The notes below the pieces were generated by a model. The model was not told where the DNA came from. It did no database searches and saw nothing but the letters and a program-made list of their open reading frames with translations. A program made the translations under genes and the position numbers. From assembly GCA_034638255.1 (NCBI GenBank), contig JAWPGT010000004.1, forward strand, positions 248,001 to 312,000: DNA of 64,000 nt, in the 5' to 3' direction. The DNA comes from Coprinus comatus (taxonomy: Eukaryota > Basidiomycota > Agaricomycetes > Agaricales > Agaricaceae). This document shows, in pieces, positions 12,608-22,210 of the stretch. How positions within the stretch are numbered: the stretch's first letter is position 1; every line of letters begins with the position of its first letter.

Positions 12608-14007
12608 TTACAAACACTGGCTGTACTACACATAGCGTCAGGCAGCGCACATTCATTTTATCAAGCACAAACTCACATATTCGTTGGACTTGGTGCACGT
12701 GTATGGTGACTCGCAGACAGTTGGTCCCGTCCAACTATTTGCAAAAAACCCCATTCCGTTACCAACCACATTTCGCTGTAGAAGGGGAACAAACTTACCC
12801 AATTCCACCGCACTGACCATAATGGGGTGCACCTTGAACAGGCTGGGTAGTGCTGGTAGGTGGAGATGAAGTGGGAACCGTCGTGGTAGGTTGAGGAGCA
12901 ACAGTTGTTGTACCACCTCCACCACCGCTGCAGCTAAATACCGAAGGCCCTGTTCAAAATATTAAGGAGCCATAAACGGCTCAACAGATAAATGTACACA
13001 CCAGGGATTGTGTAGCTTGAAAGACCGGAATAGATGTTTACTGTAACACCTGGGTCGCTTCCTAATCCACCGCTTTAAATATACCATATGCGGGTGCAAA
13101 GGAAGATAATTAATACCTCTGTATGCACCAGGGAAGTTCACAGTGGCGGGAGAGGTGCTTCCTCCACCAGTAATCTTAATTTGGGCGCATTCCATCTAAT
13201 AAATAATAATAATATTCAGAAAATAATAAAGATATACTTAAAAGTGGACTTACATAGAATTGAGCACCGGGGTAGCTACCGGCACTGTGAAGGGCTATTA
13301 TCATTTCACAAAATTCAATATTAGAGTGTTTGAATGTATTTTTAATTACTTACCGATGAGCTCAACACGTAACAAGTATTCGCCCGCGGCAATACAGTTG
13401 GGAATCGAAAAGGAGACCTTTCCTTTATTCTGAATGAGTCTGTCAACTCCCCAAGTACCACCTGAATATCCATCATGGTAAATCTTGAACCATTTTAGTC
13501 CCGTAACCGAAGATTGCAAAGCGCTTGGGACCTTGGCTCTGTTCAGAGCTTTGATCAGACACATTGAAGTTATACAATTATTATTACAACTTACAAGTAA
13601 GCCATGACAGGACCTTTGTGGGATGAATCAATAGGGTCAGAGGCATCGCCAGATACCGCCCCATTCAATGTATGATGCCATTCGGCAGTAACCTGAGCAC
13701 CAGCTGGAACCGTAATAACCTTCGTTGAGATTGGTTGGTGGTATGGGTTGATTCCTCCGTTGCAAATAAGATCATTGGAATTTACATCGGTGATGGGCTA
13801 ATGAAAATCAAAAGTTGAATCAACAAATGTGTATATGAGCACTATTTCTCAAGTACTGATCAGACTTACACCGTCATAGTCAGGAACACGGATGCCCTCT
13901 AGATGCCCTTGTGAAACACCATTAACATAGAGTTCCTGAAAGATGGTATGAGCTGATACGATGCTCGCAAGCCCTAAGAGAGATAGAAAAGAAGCCGCGG
14001 ATCTCAT
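12608..14007 (-). CDS. Secreted AA9 lytic polysaccharide monooxygenase with C-terminal CBM1
   Basis: Copper enzyme that oxidatively cleaves cellulose or related glucans outside the cell. Nine exons join to 933 nt (310 residues): 13870-14007, 13595-13797, 13354-13538, 13254-13294, 13117-13195, 13002-13061, 12799-12949, 12677-12734 and 12608-12625. A 19-residue signal peptide ends ..IVSA, leaving His20 as the mature N-terminal histidine of the copper brace. The second histidine lies in AEWHHTL (87/88) and the axial tyrosine in GAQFY (189). A Gly/Thr/Pro linker leads to a CBM1 (from ~275) with QCGGIGWTG and the end YYSQCL. The last exon is only 18 nt. A closely related paralogue lies 0.7 kb upstream on the same strand. 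Confidence 0.96.
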
Positions 14008-14682
14008 CGTGACTAGATCGTTAACGAAGACGGTCTGTTCAATACGAGTCTCTTATATACACCTACTGAGACCGCCTCAATCTCGGCAGTTAACATTAGA
14101 CTTGGGAAGTTTCCTGTGTCAAAAATCCAAACCCAGGGAAATGGAACCTGGAATCCGGAGCATAACAAGGTTGAAAGAGGCATTTCTGAGCTTGATTCCC
14201 CACGGGGTTTGTATTCGTACTCTGGAAGTGCCGCATGAAATTCGGAAGACATTGGATAGCTTATAAGTCACGATGGGGCTCGAAACGATGCAGATCGCCG
14301 AACCATTATATATTACATAACAAATCATGACAATGATGAACCACAAATCTAAAATAAAAATATATGCGAGGATGGCAAGAAATATACTACAAGTACGCAA
14401 ATGGTCGGCTGCGTTGTGCTATATCAGACAATAACAGCTAGCCAAAAACGTAGGACCAGACTAGGACCGCAAGAATTACCAAACACGTGGATAAAGGATG
14501 AAAGAGATGGTGTTGGAAGTTAAGTGTAACTGACGTTACAGTGGGGGCAGAGTTCAAAACTTTGTGATATACTTAATACTTTACAGTAGACTGTGCATTG
14601 AAGCTACGTATTTGGTTCTAGAACTACCTTAGAATTACATTCAATATTACGAATTTCCAGCACCACTCGGAATAGGACGTGC
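14008..14682. other. Intergenic promoter region of the first AA9 gene
   Basis: About 675 bp between the two AA9 genes. It holds the TATA box listed separately and one GTGGGG-type hexamer (minus strand, 14198-14203) matching the CreA/Mig1 core SYGGRG; such hexamers are frequent by chance. No further gene was seen. Confidence 0.5.
14052..14059 (-). promoter_or_regulatory. TATA box of the first AA9 gene
   Basis: TATATAAG on the minus strand, 45-52 bp upstream of the ATG at 14007. Its position relative to the start matches the TATA element of the neighbouring AA9 gene. Confidence 0.6.
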
Positions 14683-15945
14683 TTAATAACATTGGCTATA
14701 CTGTAAATGACGCCGGTTCAGTAAGTTTCAACCGCATTGTGAATGTTAACTCAAGGTACGTACATAATCATTAACCTTGTTGCAGATGTACGGTGCAACG
14801 CATGTAACCGCTCCAGTATATCTTTACAATGCTTTAATATCAACGTCCATGTGAAGAACAGAAAATGGACTCACCCAATGCCACCACATTGGCCATACTG
14901 TGGAACGGTTCCGGAACTAGGAGTTGAGGTTGGGCTAGTGATGGTAGTTGGGGTAGTGGTTGTTGTTCGGGAGGATGTAGATATAGGCGCTGTGGAAGCA
15001 CTGCAGGTAAAGACGGAAGGTCCTGGGATGACATAGCTGGTGAGGCCACTGTAGATATTGACACTGATACCGGGATCGGAACCTGGTCAATTTTTAGTAA
15101 TTAAATTGTGTATAATCTACGGTGTCTGATACTGACCCTTGTATGCACCAGGGAAGCTTACAGTGGCGGGGGAAACAGCGCCCGTTCCACCAGTAATGTT
15201 AATTTGTGCACATTCCATCTATCATTATATTCGTGAGTATTCTGTGTAGAAAATGTTGCGAAGTCAATTCTCACATAAAGCTGGGCACCAGGATATGAAC
15301 CAGCAGCGTGTAGGGCAATGAGCTCAACACGAAGCAAGTATTGGCCAGCCTCAATGCAACTGGGAATACTGAAGGTGACCTTTCCCTTGTTAGAGATAAG
15401 TTTATCCACAGCCCAAACGCCATTCGAAAGACCATCGTGATATATCTTAAACCACTTCAAGCCGGTAACATCGCTCTGCAACGCATTAGGAACTTTTGCG
15501 CTGTTTGCTATTCAATAAGCAAAGCAAACCGGTTCAAAATAAAGGGCCTACAGATATGCGAGAACAGGTCCTTTGTGCGAAGAGTCAATGGGATCCGAAG
15601 CATCTCCCGTGGCTCCATTAAGGGTGTGGTGATATTCAGCAGTCACTTCAGATCCGGCAGGAACGTTGATGACCGTCTGGGAAACAGGCTGGTGATATGG
15701 GTTGATACCACCATTGCAGATAACATCGTTTGAGGTAACATCGGTGATAGGCTGAATACAAAGAAAGATCAGTGAGAGAATATATTAATACTGGATTCAA
15801 GCCTTACGCCGTCATAATCCGGCACGCGGATTCCGTTCAGGTGTCCCTGAGATACCCCATTGACATGGAGCTCTTGGAAGATGGTATGCGCGGATGCTAC
15901 TCCGAGAAAGGATGCGAGAGAAGTTGCAAAGAAAGAGGCCTTCAT
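14683..15945 (-). CDS. Second secreted AA9 lytic polysaccharide monooxygenase with CBM1
   Basis: Tandem paralogue of the gene at 12608-14007. Seven exons join to 930 nt (309 residues): 15808-15945, 15552-15751, 15275-15500, 15137-15218, 14875-15082, 14764-14821 and 14683-14700. The 19-residue signal peptide ends ..GVASA, exposing His20. The second histidine is in AEYHHTL and the axial tyrosine in GAQLY. A Ser/Thr/Pro linker leads to a CBM1 with QCGGIG then YTG, where the sister gene has WTG, and ends YYSQCY. It lacks two introns that the sister has: the one before the [11 protein letters not shown] block and the one before the linker. First, penultimate and last exon lengths are identical (138, 58 and 18 nt), so the pair is a duplication. 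The start is the Met just before the hydrophobic signal core. Confidence 0.95.
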
Positions 15946-16523
15946 TATGTCTAAAGCTCCGCTCACTTGCACTCATAGATTTTAAACCGTATTTATATTT
16001 CGTTTCCTCTCCTCCTATCTGGTGAGGGTGGGGTCATCCGCATCAATGTCGGAGTCGTTAAACGAATGGCAGGCGAAATCCTTCAGAGTTTGTTGACGGA
16101 TCAATAACCAGTGAATCCGGCAAGAAAACAAATTGAATGAATTTGAGCTACCCCGCATCAAGCTCGGAAAGAGTGCGAGGCAATTACATGTGCATTTATG
16201 GACTTGTCCTGGTGATTTCCAGCATATCAGCATTCCAGGACAACGTGATATCTAAATATACCGTAATATTTCCGAAGTTGCTGCTCCCGTAAATCCCATA
16301 AGTATTACAGATTGGCAAGATAATTCTCGTTGGTTGCAGATAGTGACCATATATGATCTAATAACAGGCAAGGAAGACACCAGCGAAGTCAGGGTATTTG
16401 GCTGGCGTTACAACCCTGGCATAAGCTGTAGAGTTCTTGCGACCGTTCCGTCTTTTGAAAGAGACTCAAACCGCACACGCCCTGAGAAGGGTGAGGAGGA
16501 AGGATGGGAGCCGGATATGGATT
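15946..16523. other. Intergenic promoter region of the second AA9 gene
   Basis: About 580 bp between the VPS37 stop and the AA9 start. It holds the TATA box below and a GTGGGG hexamer at 16028-16033 that fits the CreA/Mig1 core. Nothing else was recognised. Confidence 0.5.
15991..15997 (-). promoter_or_regulatory. TATA box of the second AA9 gene
   Basis: TATAAAT on the minus strand, 46-52 bp upstream of the ATG at 15945. Spacing is nearly identical to that in the tandem copy. Confidence 0.6.
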
Positions 16524-17244
16524 TTAGTCTTCTCTCCACATCACATCATTTCTTGCCCACTTATCCGCCCATATAACCCGCTTGTGGTAGATCTTCCTAG
16601 CTTCTTTGAACTCTTTTACAAAATCATCTATATCCAAATTTGCGTTTGGACTTCCTGTTCCTGAGTTTGCGTTCCCCGAAAGCGGTGGTTTTACAAAAGC
16701 CGAGGCTAAAGCTTCCGAAGCATCATCTTGTGCTGTGATACTATGTCGCAAACGCATGAGAAGGAATTGGGCCGTGTACCGCTGAGAAAACGATTGGTAA
16801 GACCGGAAGAAATCTATCAGATGATGTCATGCGAACCTGGTAGATGTCGCGTTGCTCTTTTTCTACTTCCTTCCATCTCTCTTCCAACCTCTTGGCTTCA
16901 TCAAAGGTATCTTTGGTCTGTGATCTGAGGGTATACAAGGGCTGCTGCAAAGCCATGTTGTTTTCTATATGATTTGTTATTATTGGATGAAATTGTGTTC
17001 ACTGTGGATTAGCCTCACTGGCTATCTGTTCGTTTGCAAGGCCAAGTTCCGCCTGAGATTGGTACAGCTCCTTCACGCGGTCAAGGGAATGGAATATCGC
17101 CTGAAAGTAGACTGGATCAACAAGGAGATCTTCGAGATCCTCACGCCTGCAGAAGTCTAAATAAATGCCTGCCCAGGGCGAGCATGGACTGACTTACGAG
17201 AGGTGTGCCAGCTCAGGAAATTCTGCGAGGAGCGGAGTAGCCAT
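16524..17244 (-). CDS. VPS37: ESCRT-I subunit VPS37-like, Mod(r) domain protein
   Basis: VPS37 is a structural subunit of ESCRT-I, which sorts ubiquitinated membrane proteins into multivesicular endosomes. Four exons (17198-17244, 17019-17146, 16837-16964, 16524-16781) give 186 residues. The Mod(r) pattern fills the protein: REDLEDLLVDP early, then a helical run with LRSQTKDTFDEAKRLEERW and, near the end, LLMRLRHSITAQDDASE. The region is largely amphipathic helix, as expected. Only 48 bp separate its start from that of RRP40 on the other strand. Identification rests on domain pattern and is good. Confidence 0.85.
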
Positions 17245-17292
17245 GATAGTGATGGTGGTAAACGACAAGTGTGACTACACCCAATTTAGACC
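17245..17292. promoter_or_regulatory. Very short bidirectional promoter of VPS37 and RRP40
   Basis: Only 48 bp lie between the two divergent start codons, so both core promoters and both 5' leaders must overlap here or reach into the opposite gene. No TATA box is present. Confidence 0.6.
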
Positions 17293-18155
17293 ATGACCAC
17301 CATCCTGCCTGGTGAAAAAGTTGATGCCCACCATGTAAATCTCAAGCTCGGGCCTGGATTGCTGCAGCTCAACACAGGTCCAGCATCCGCAGCTACCATC
17401 ATAGCGACTCGGCCGGGTGAACTCAACCATTCGGCAAATGGAAGCAAATGGTGGATCGAAAGCAACTCAAGGCGCGTTCGTGCATATTCATTCATCCAGT
17501 CCCATGGACCATCACTGACCTGCAGATAGTACGTTCCTGCGCCCCAGGAGTCGGTCATTGGCCTGATTAGCCAGAGACTGGGAGAGGCATACAGGGTCGA
17601 CATTGGATCGGCTCACCCAGCGTCCTTAGATTCCTTGGCCTTCGAAAGCGCTACTAAAAGGAACAAGCCGAATCTCAAGGTATGTGTTTTATTATCGTTG
17701 ATTGACTTTTTTTATATCTGACTCAAGCATAGGTTGGATGCCTTGTGTATGCACGAGTGTCATTAGCACACAAGGACATGGAACCTGAGCTCGAGTGTTT
17801 CGATGCCCAAACCCGCAAATCTGAAGGCTTTGGAGAACTCAAAGGTGGATTTTTGGTTAAATGCAGCTTGAAGATGTGCAGAAAGTAATTCTTCCAAAAA
17901 ATAATCTCCATTCATATATACTGACCAGCATCTCTTTCAACCAGCCTTCTCAATCCCAAACACTTCCTCCTGCCACTACTTGGGGGAAGATTTCCCCTCG
18001 AGGCCGCGGTCGGTATGAACGGCCGAGTTTGGGTGAATGCAACAGAACCAAAACAGATTATTGCAATCGTCCGGTGCATCGAGGCCGTTGATCCTGATGG
18101 TGGAGGCATGGATTTAAAAGACGTCAAGGCATTCTTGGACACATTAGACGTATGA
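17293..18155 (+). CDS. RRP40: Exosome complex cap subunit RRP40 (EXOSC3 family)
   Basis: RNA-binding cap subunit of the nuclear and cytoplasmic RNA exosome, which degrades and trims RNA 3'->5'. Four exons (17293-17475, 17530-17679, 17733-17884, 17945-18155) give 231 residues, close to the yeast protein (240). Family signatures appear in order: LKLGPGLL, ATRPGELNH, WWIESNSRRYVPAPQESVIG at the junction into the S1 region, and the GMNGRVWVNA motif typical of the Rrp40 KH-type domain near the C-terminus. The start is the first ATG and preserves the short N-terminal VLPGE-like opening. Divergent with VPS37. Confidence 0.95.
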
Positions 18156-18231
18156 TGCTGGAATCACGCAGTATGATACAAAGTGTGAGTTCTATGAGAT
18201 ATAATCCATAAATCAGAAACATACGCGCCCG

Positions 18232-18910
18232 TCAATCTTCTTCTGCCAACCTCGCTCTCTTCGTTGGTCTTCGTGATGTCGTGCTCGCGGCACTGACCAA
18301 TTCTTCTTCGCTTTCGCCAGTGCTTCGCAGGCTTGCGCTGGCGCGTTTCTTTCGCTGATATTCCTTGTCTCTGAGGCGTTTTTGCTGAGCCACGGACAGT
18401 TCTTGGTTCCTAGTTGCGGGTGGGACAATAACAGTTGTGAGGCCTGGGGTTGGTTGTTTAACATACTCGTCATTGCCTGCGGTTGACTCTTCTGGGTCAC
18501 CAACAAGTTCAAGGGACTGAAGGAAACAGTTAGAAAGATCTGAGACGAATGTAACTTGAACGGCATACTTTTGCAACCGTAAGACTACTATTGGAGAAAA
18601 TCCTGTCTTGTTCATGGATCTCATATTTTCGTCGTCCTGTTGTTTGGTTTTTTAGATATCCTTCGAAACCGTGAATAATATTTCCACCGCTGTGCTGTGC
18701 AGTCTCGGTAAGATAACTGGCCTCTAATGCGTGTATCTGAGCCTCGCATTGTGCCTAAAGCTTGATATGAGTTGGATTACTAGCCAGCTTGTGTATACAG
18801 ACCAGCTTCTTATCTATCGCACGCTTCTGAGGTAACGCAGCGATGAGTTCCTTCTTCAAAGTCTCAAATCGTGCACGGTCCTCATTGGAGGGTGCCGATG
18901 TATCTGCCAT
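18232..18910 (-). CDS. EAF6: NuA4-type histone acetyltransferase subunit EAF6
   Basis: Small subunit of NuA4 and related histone acetyltransferase complexes. Three exons (18803-18910, 18569-18754, 18232-18516) give 192 residues. An N-terminal coiled coil (LKKELIAALPQKRAIDKKLAQ) is followed by the family signature: LEASYLTET, GNIIHGFEGYLKN, then RRKYEIHEQDRIFSNSS. The C-terminal ~95 residues are Lys/Arg- and Ser-rich with possible nuclear localisation clusters (KRKKRA-like, RRPTKRAR). Divergent with RPT5 across 139 bp, so the two may share regulatory DNA. Confidence 0.93.
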
Positions 18911-19049
18911 AAGTAATAAGACTTGAAGATGAAAGTGGTATAGGGAAAGCGTCACTTTGTATCTGTTTGGCTTCGACCTCTGAAGGACGCGTGTCCCCTG
19001 AACCCGCGATTCATCACTGTCGCAATTATCTCTACACTCAACGTTCATA
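18911..19049. promoter_or_regulatory. Divergent promoter of EAF6 and RPT5
   Basis: 139 bp between divergent start codons. No TATA box or recognised proteasome-associated element could be assigned with confidence. Confidence 0.5.
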
Positions 19050-20680
19050 ATGTCTTCTGCACCACCCCCAAATCCTACACCGTCCAACAATGAGAAGAAG
19101 CCGGAGAGCAGCACACCCGCTGCAGCACCCGCAACTGATGCAGTAATGGATACAGAACCTGATGTGCCTCCCCCAGAGACTTGGGACGATATTCCTGAAG
19201 AAATCTTCTCGCTGAGTACGGACGAAATTCTTACGCGGATACGATTGATAGAAAATGACATCAAGGCGAGCATAATTATTGTATCATCTACACATATCCT
19301 CATAAAATCTACAGGTTATGAGGTCAGAAACACTACGAATACAGCACGAACAGAGCGTAATGAAAGAGAAGATTCGTGATAATGGAGAGAAAATTAAACA
19401 GAACAAAGTGTTACCATATCTAGTTGGAAATATCGTTGAAGTGCGCCACTATATGACTTGATCCATCCCGGTATCACAAACTCATATACCGTCTCCAGAT
19501 TCTAGATATGGACCCTGAAGTGGAGGAAGATGGAGCCAACAGAGATCTCGATTCCATGCGCAAGGGCAAGTGCGCCGTCGTAAAGACATCAACACGCCAG
19601 ACTGTCTTCCTTCCTATGATTGGTCTCGTACCTCCTGAAGAGCTGAAGCCTGGTGATCTTGTTGGTGTCAACAAGGATTCCTATCTTGTTCTCGATGCAC
19701 TCCCAGCAGAGTTTGATTCGCGCGTCAAGGCCATGGAGGTGGATGAACGACCAACAGAACAATACACAGATATTGGTGGACTGGAGAAGCAAATTGAGGA
19801 GTTGGTTGAGGCCATTGTGTTACCTATGGAACAGGCAGATCGTTTCAAGACGCTGGGCATCACACCTCCTAAGGGCTGCTTGATGTATGGACCACCAGGT
19901 AAGGCATATCCGATGTTCTTTTTGTTTCACCTTGCTCAGTTATGTAGGTACGGGTAAAACTCTACTCGCCCGTGCTTGTGCTGCTTCAACAAAGGCTTGC
20001 TATCTCAAGCTTGCTGGTCCCTCGCTTGTTCAGATGTTCATTGGTGATGGTGCAAAACTGGTCAGGGATGCATTCGCTTTGGCAAAAGAGAAGGCACCTG
20101 CAATTATCTTCATTGATGAGTTGGATGCTATTGGTACTAAACGATTTGATTCTGAGAAAAGTGGTGATCGCGAGGTGCAACGTACCATGTTGGAGCTGCT
20201 TAACCAACTTGATGGCTTCGGCAGCGATGAGAGAATTAAAGTGAGCGATTCTCTATTCTACAAACAGCATATAATGACCTTTTCATTACTAGGTTATCGC
20301 TGCCACAAACAGAATAGATATTCTTGACCCCGCTCTCCTCCGTTCTGGTCGTCTTGATAGAAAGATTGAATTCCCTCTTCCCAACGAAACCGCTCGTGCT
20401 CGGATCCTCGAAATCCACTCTCGCAAGATGACATGTTCAACTGATGTAAACTATGAAGAATTGGCACGGAGTACGGATGAATTCAATGGTGCTCAACTTA
20501 AAGCCGTCTGTGTAGAAGCCGGTATGATTGCATTGCGCGAAGGTGCAACTAAACTATCACATGAACACTTCCTGAGTGGCATCGCGGAAGGTACGTTTTT
20601 GTCAAAAATTTTAAGTGCAAATGCTAACAAGTATTACAGTGCAAAGCAAAAAGAAAAACGACCTCATGTATTTCGCATAA
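19050..20680 (+). CDS. RPT5: 26S proteasome regulatory ATPase RPT5 (subunit 6A)
   Basis: One of six AAA ATPases that unfold substrates in the 19S base. Six exons (19050-19265, 19315-19440, 19499-19898, 19948-20240, 20293-20590, 20640-20680) give 457 residues. The N-terminus has [17 protein letters not shown] and a coiled coil. The AAA module has Walker A GPPGTGKT (245-252), Walker [12 protein letters not shown], and the arginine fingers in [16 protein letters not shown]. The C-terminus ends ..DLMYFA: usual Rpt5 tails end in YA (FYA or YYA), so the HbYX tyrosine is phenylalanine here. Intron 1 (19266-19314) needs a GC donor to keep the frame. Confidence 0.97.
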
Positions 20681-21099
20681 TCCGTGTACTATTTTCTCGC
20701 TATCATATACGATGTGTTTTTCATGATTTTTCGTCTCGATCCTCCCCTTTGGTTCTTCCGGCACGATGTCAGCTAGACCAAAGCTACGGTATACCAGCAT
20801 GTGCCTTCTATTCATAGCATTTTTCTGTTGTCCTCTTGACACTTTACACTTGGCCCAATACATAGACTTCGGCGCCGTGATGTAGTGTGACGTCTGAATG
20901 CGCAAGCTTGTGAGTTTTACCACCTTACTTGGAATACATCTGGGTCATCTGAAGCTACTTGGGTCCGAAGAAGGATAATGCGAAGTGCCAAAGTGGATGT
21001 CGATAACTTCTCCACTGAATCCTCGCATGGTGTTACTTTTGGAGACGGCGTATATGTGCGCCAGCATAAGGAGGCGATTTCATACAGCTCGAAGAAAAC
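20681..21099. other. Intergenic region downstream of RPT5
   Basis: About 420 bp between the RPT5 stop and the AA9 remnant. The first part is likely the RPT5 3' UTR. No gene or repeat was recognised. Confidence 0.5.
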
Positions 21100-22013
21100 A
21101 TGAAGTACCAAATATTCTTAACCATTCTACTTACTTTGGTTAATACTGTCATAGCATGTACCGCACCCTCGGTATGTGATAGTCTAAGGCTATAATATGT
21201 GGTGTTGGTTTTGTTGATTTCAAGGTGTTTTAGGCATTATCAATCAATAGTGTCCCTTAAGGCCAAGGTATAGCCATTCGTGTGCCATCTAGCAACGCGG
21301 TGCGTTCGACAAGATATCAAAAAAGTTGTCCCGTAATTATTCATAAAGATTTGCAATATCAAATCTCCTGACGTTATATGAACAGTTGTGAAGGGACCTA
21401 TTGGGTCTGGGGTTACCGTGAGTGGTAAAATATTCCTCAATGAGAATAATTATTTAGGTTTGAACTGGTTCAAATCTGGGAAGATGGTTATGATACTACT
21501 ACTCATCAATGGGGATCCGATCATCTCTTCAATGATAAGGGAAATGACATTTTCCCTTCCCGACTGTATTGCTCCAGGAGAGTATTTGCTTCGTGTCGAG
21601 GCAATTGGTATACTGATGCATTACTGCTTTATTTCAAATTGGTGCAGATGTAAAAATAGCTTTGCATGAAGCTAGTTCTTACTCCGGAGCACAGTTCTAT
21701 GTAAGTAGTTTCCCAACTTCTAGTCATTACTAGGAGTGCGTTGAATATGGTAATTACTAGATGAGCTGTGCCCAGGTTCTGGTGACCGGGTCTCCAAAAT
21801 CAATTATGACTCCTGAAACTGTCAGTTTCCCCGGTGCCTACAAATGCATTTTCATAGTACTGTTTCTACTGGTTGAAGAAGAACTGCCAGTGCTCTGACC
21901 ATGTGCAGCATGCTATGCTTAGCAACTGATCCTGAGATCGTTACTTTCATATTTAGGTTGACAAGCTATACGCCACCAGGTGTGTGGAACCGAAAATTCA
22001 GCAGGAATGCATA
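21100..22013 (+). pseudogene. Decayed AA9 polysaccharide monooxygenase pseudogene
   Basis: A hydrophobic leader (21100-21156) is followed by scattered AA9 blocks in different frames: IRVPSS near 21270; GLNWFK then, one frame over, WEDGYDTTTHQWGSDHLFNDKG near 21455-21540; then another frame with [19 protein letters not shown]; then ALHEASSYSGAQFY; then MSCAQVLVTGSPKSI and VSFPGAY; and finally TDPEIVTF and LTSYTPPG. At least two single-base frameshifts interrupt the catalytic core. The residue after the leader is not the required His, and the second copper histidine block was not found. Some intron borders survive, for example the one after GAQFY. The MSCAQ variant suggests a subtype different from the intact pair at 12.6-15.9 kb. 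No CBM1 was seen. Judged non-functional. Confidence 0.82.
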
Positions 22014-22210
22014 GGGATTGATGAATCTGGGATATATAGGGCCAATTGAGTTCACCTACTAGTTTCCAACTTGTTAAGTTGAAGAATGATTGTTTGAATA
22101 ACTTAGTTAATTAGTGTGAGAACGCATTGTTTGTCAAACTCCTTTGGACTAAATAAATAGGATGCGGTTTGAGCGCGTACCGTCAATTCAGGAAATCAAT
22201 CACAAAGGAC

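Noticed and set aside
12215..12734. Minus-strand ORFs downstream of the first AA9 gene
   Set aside because: They overlap the terminal AA9 exons and 3' region; composition is AT-driven and no family is recognised.
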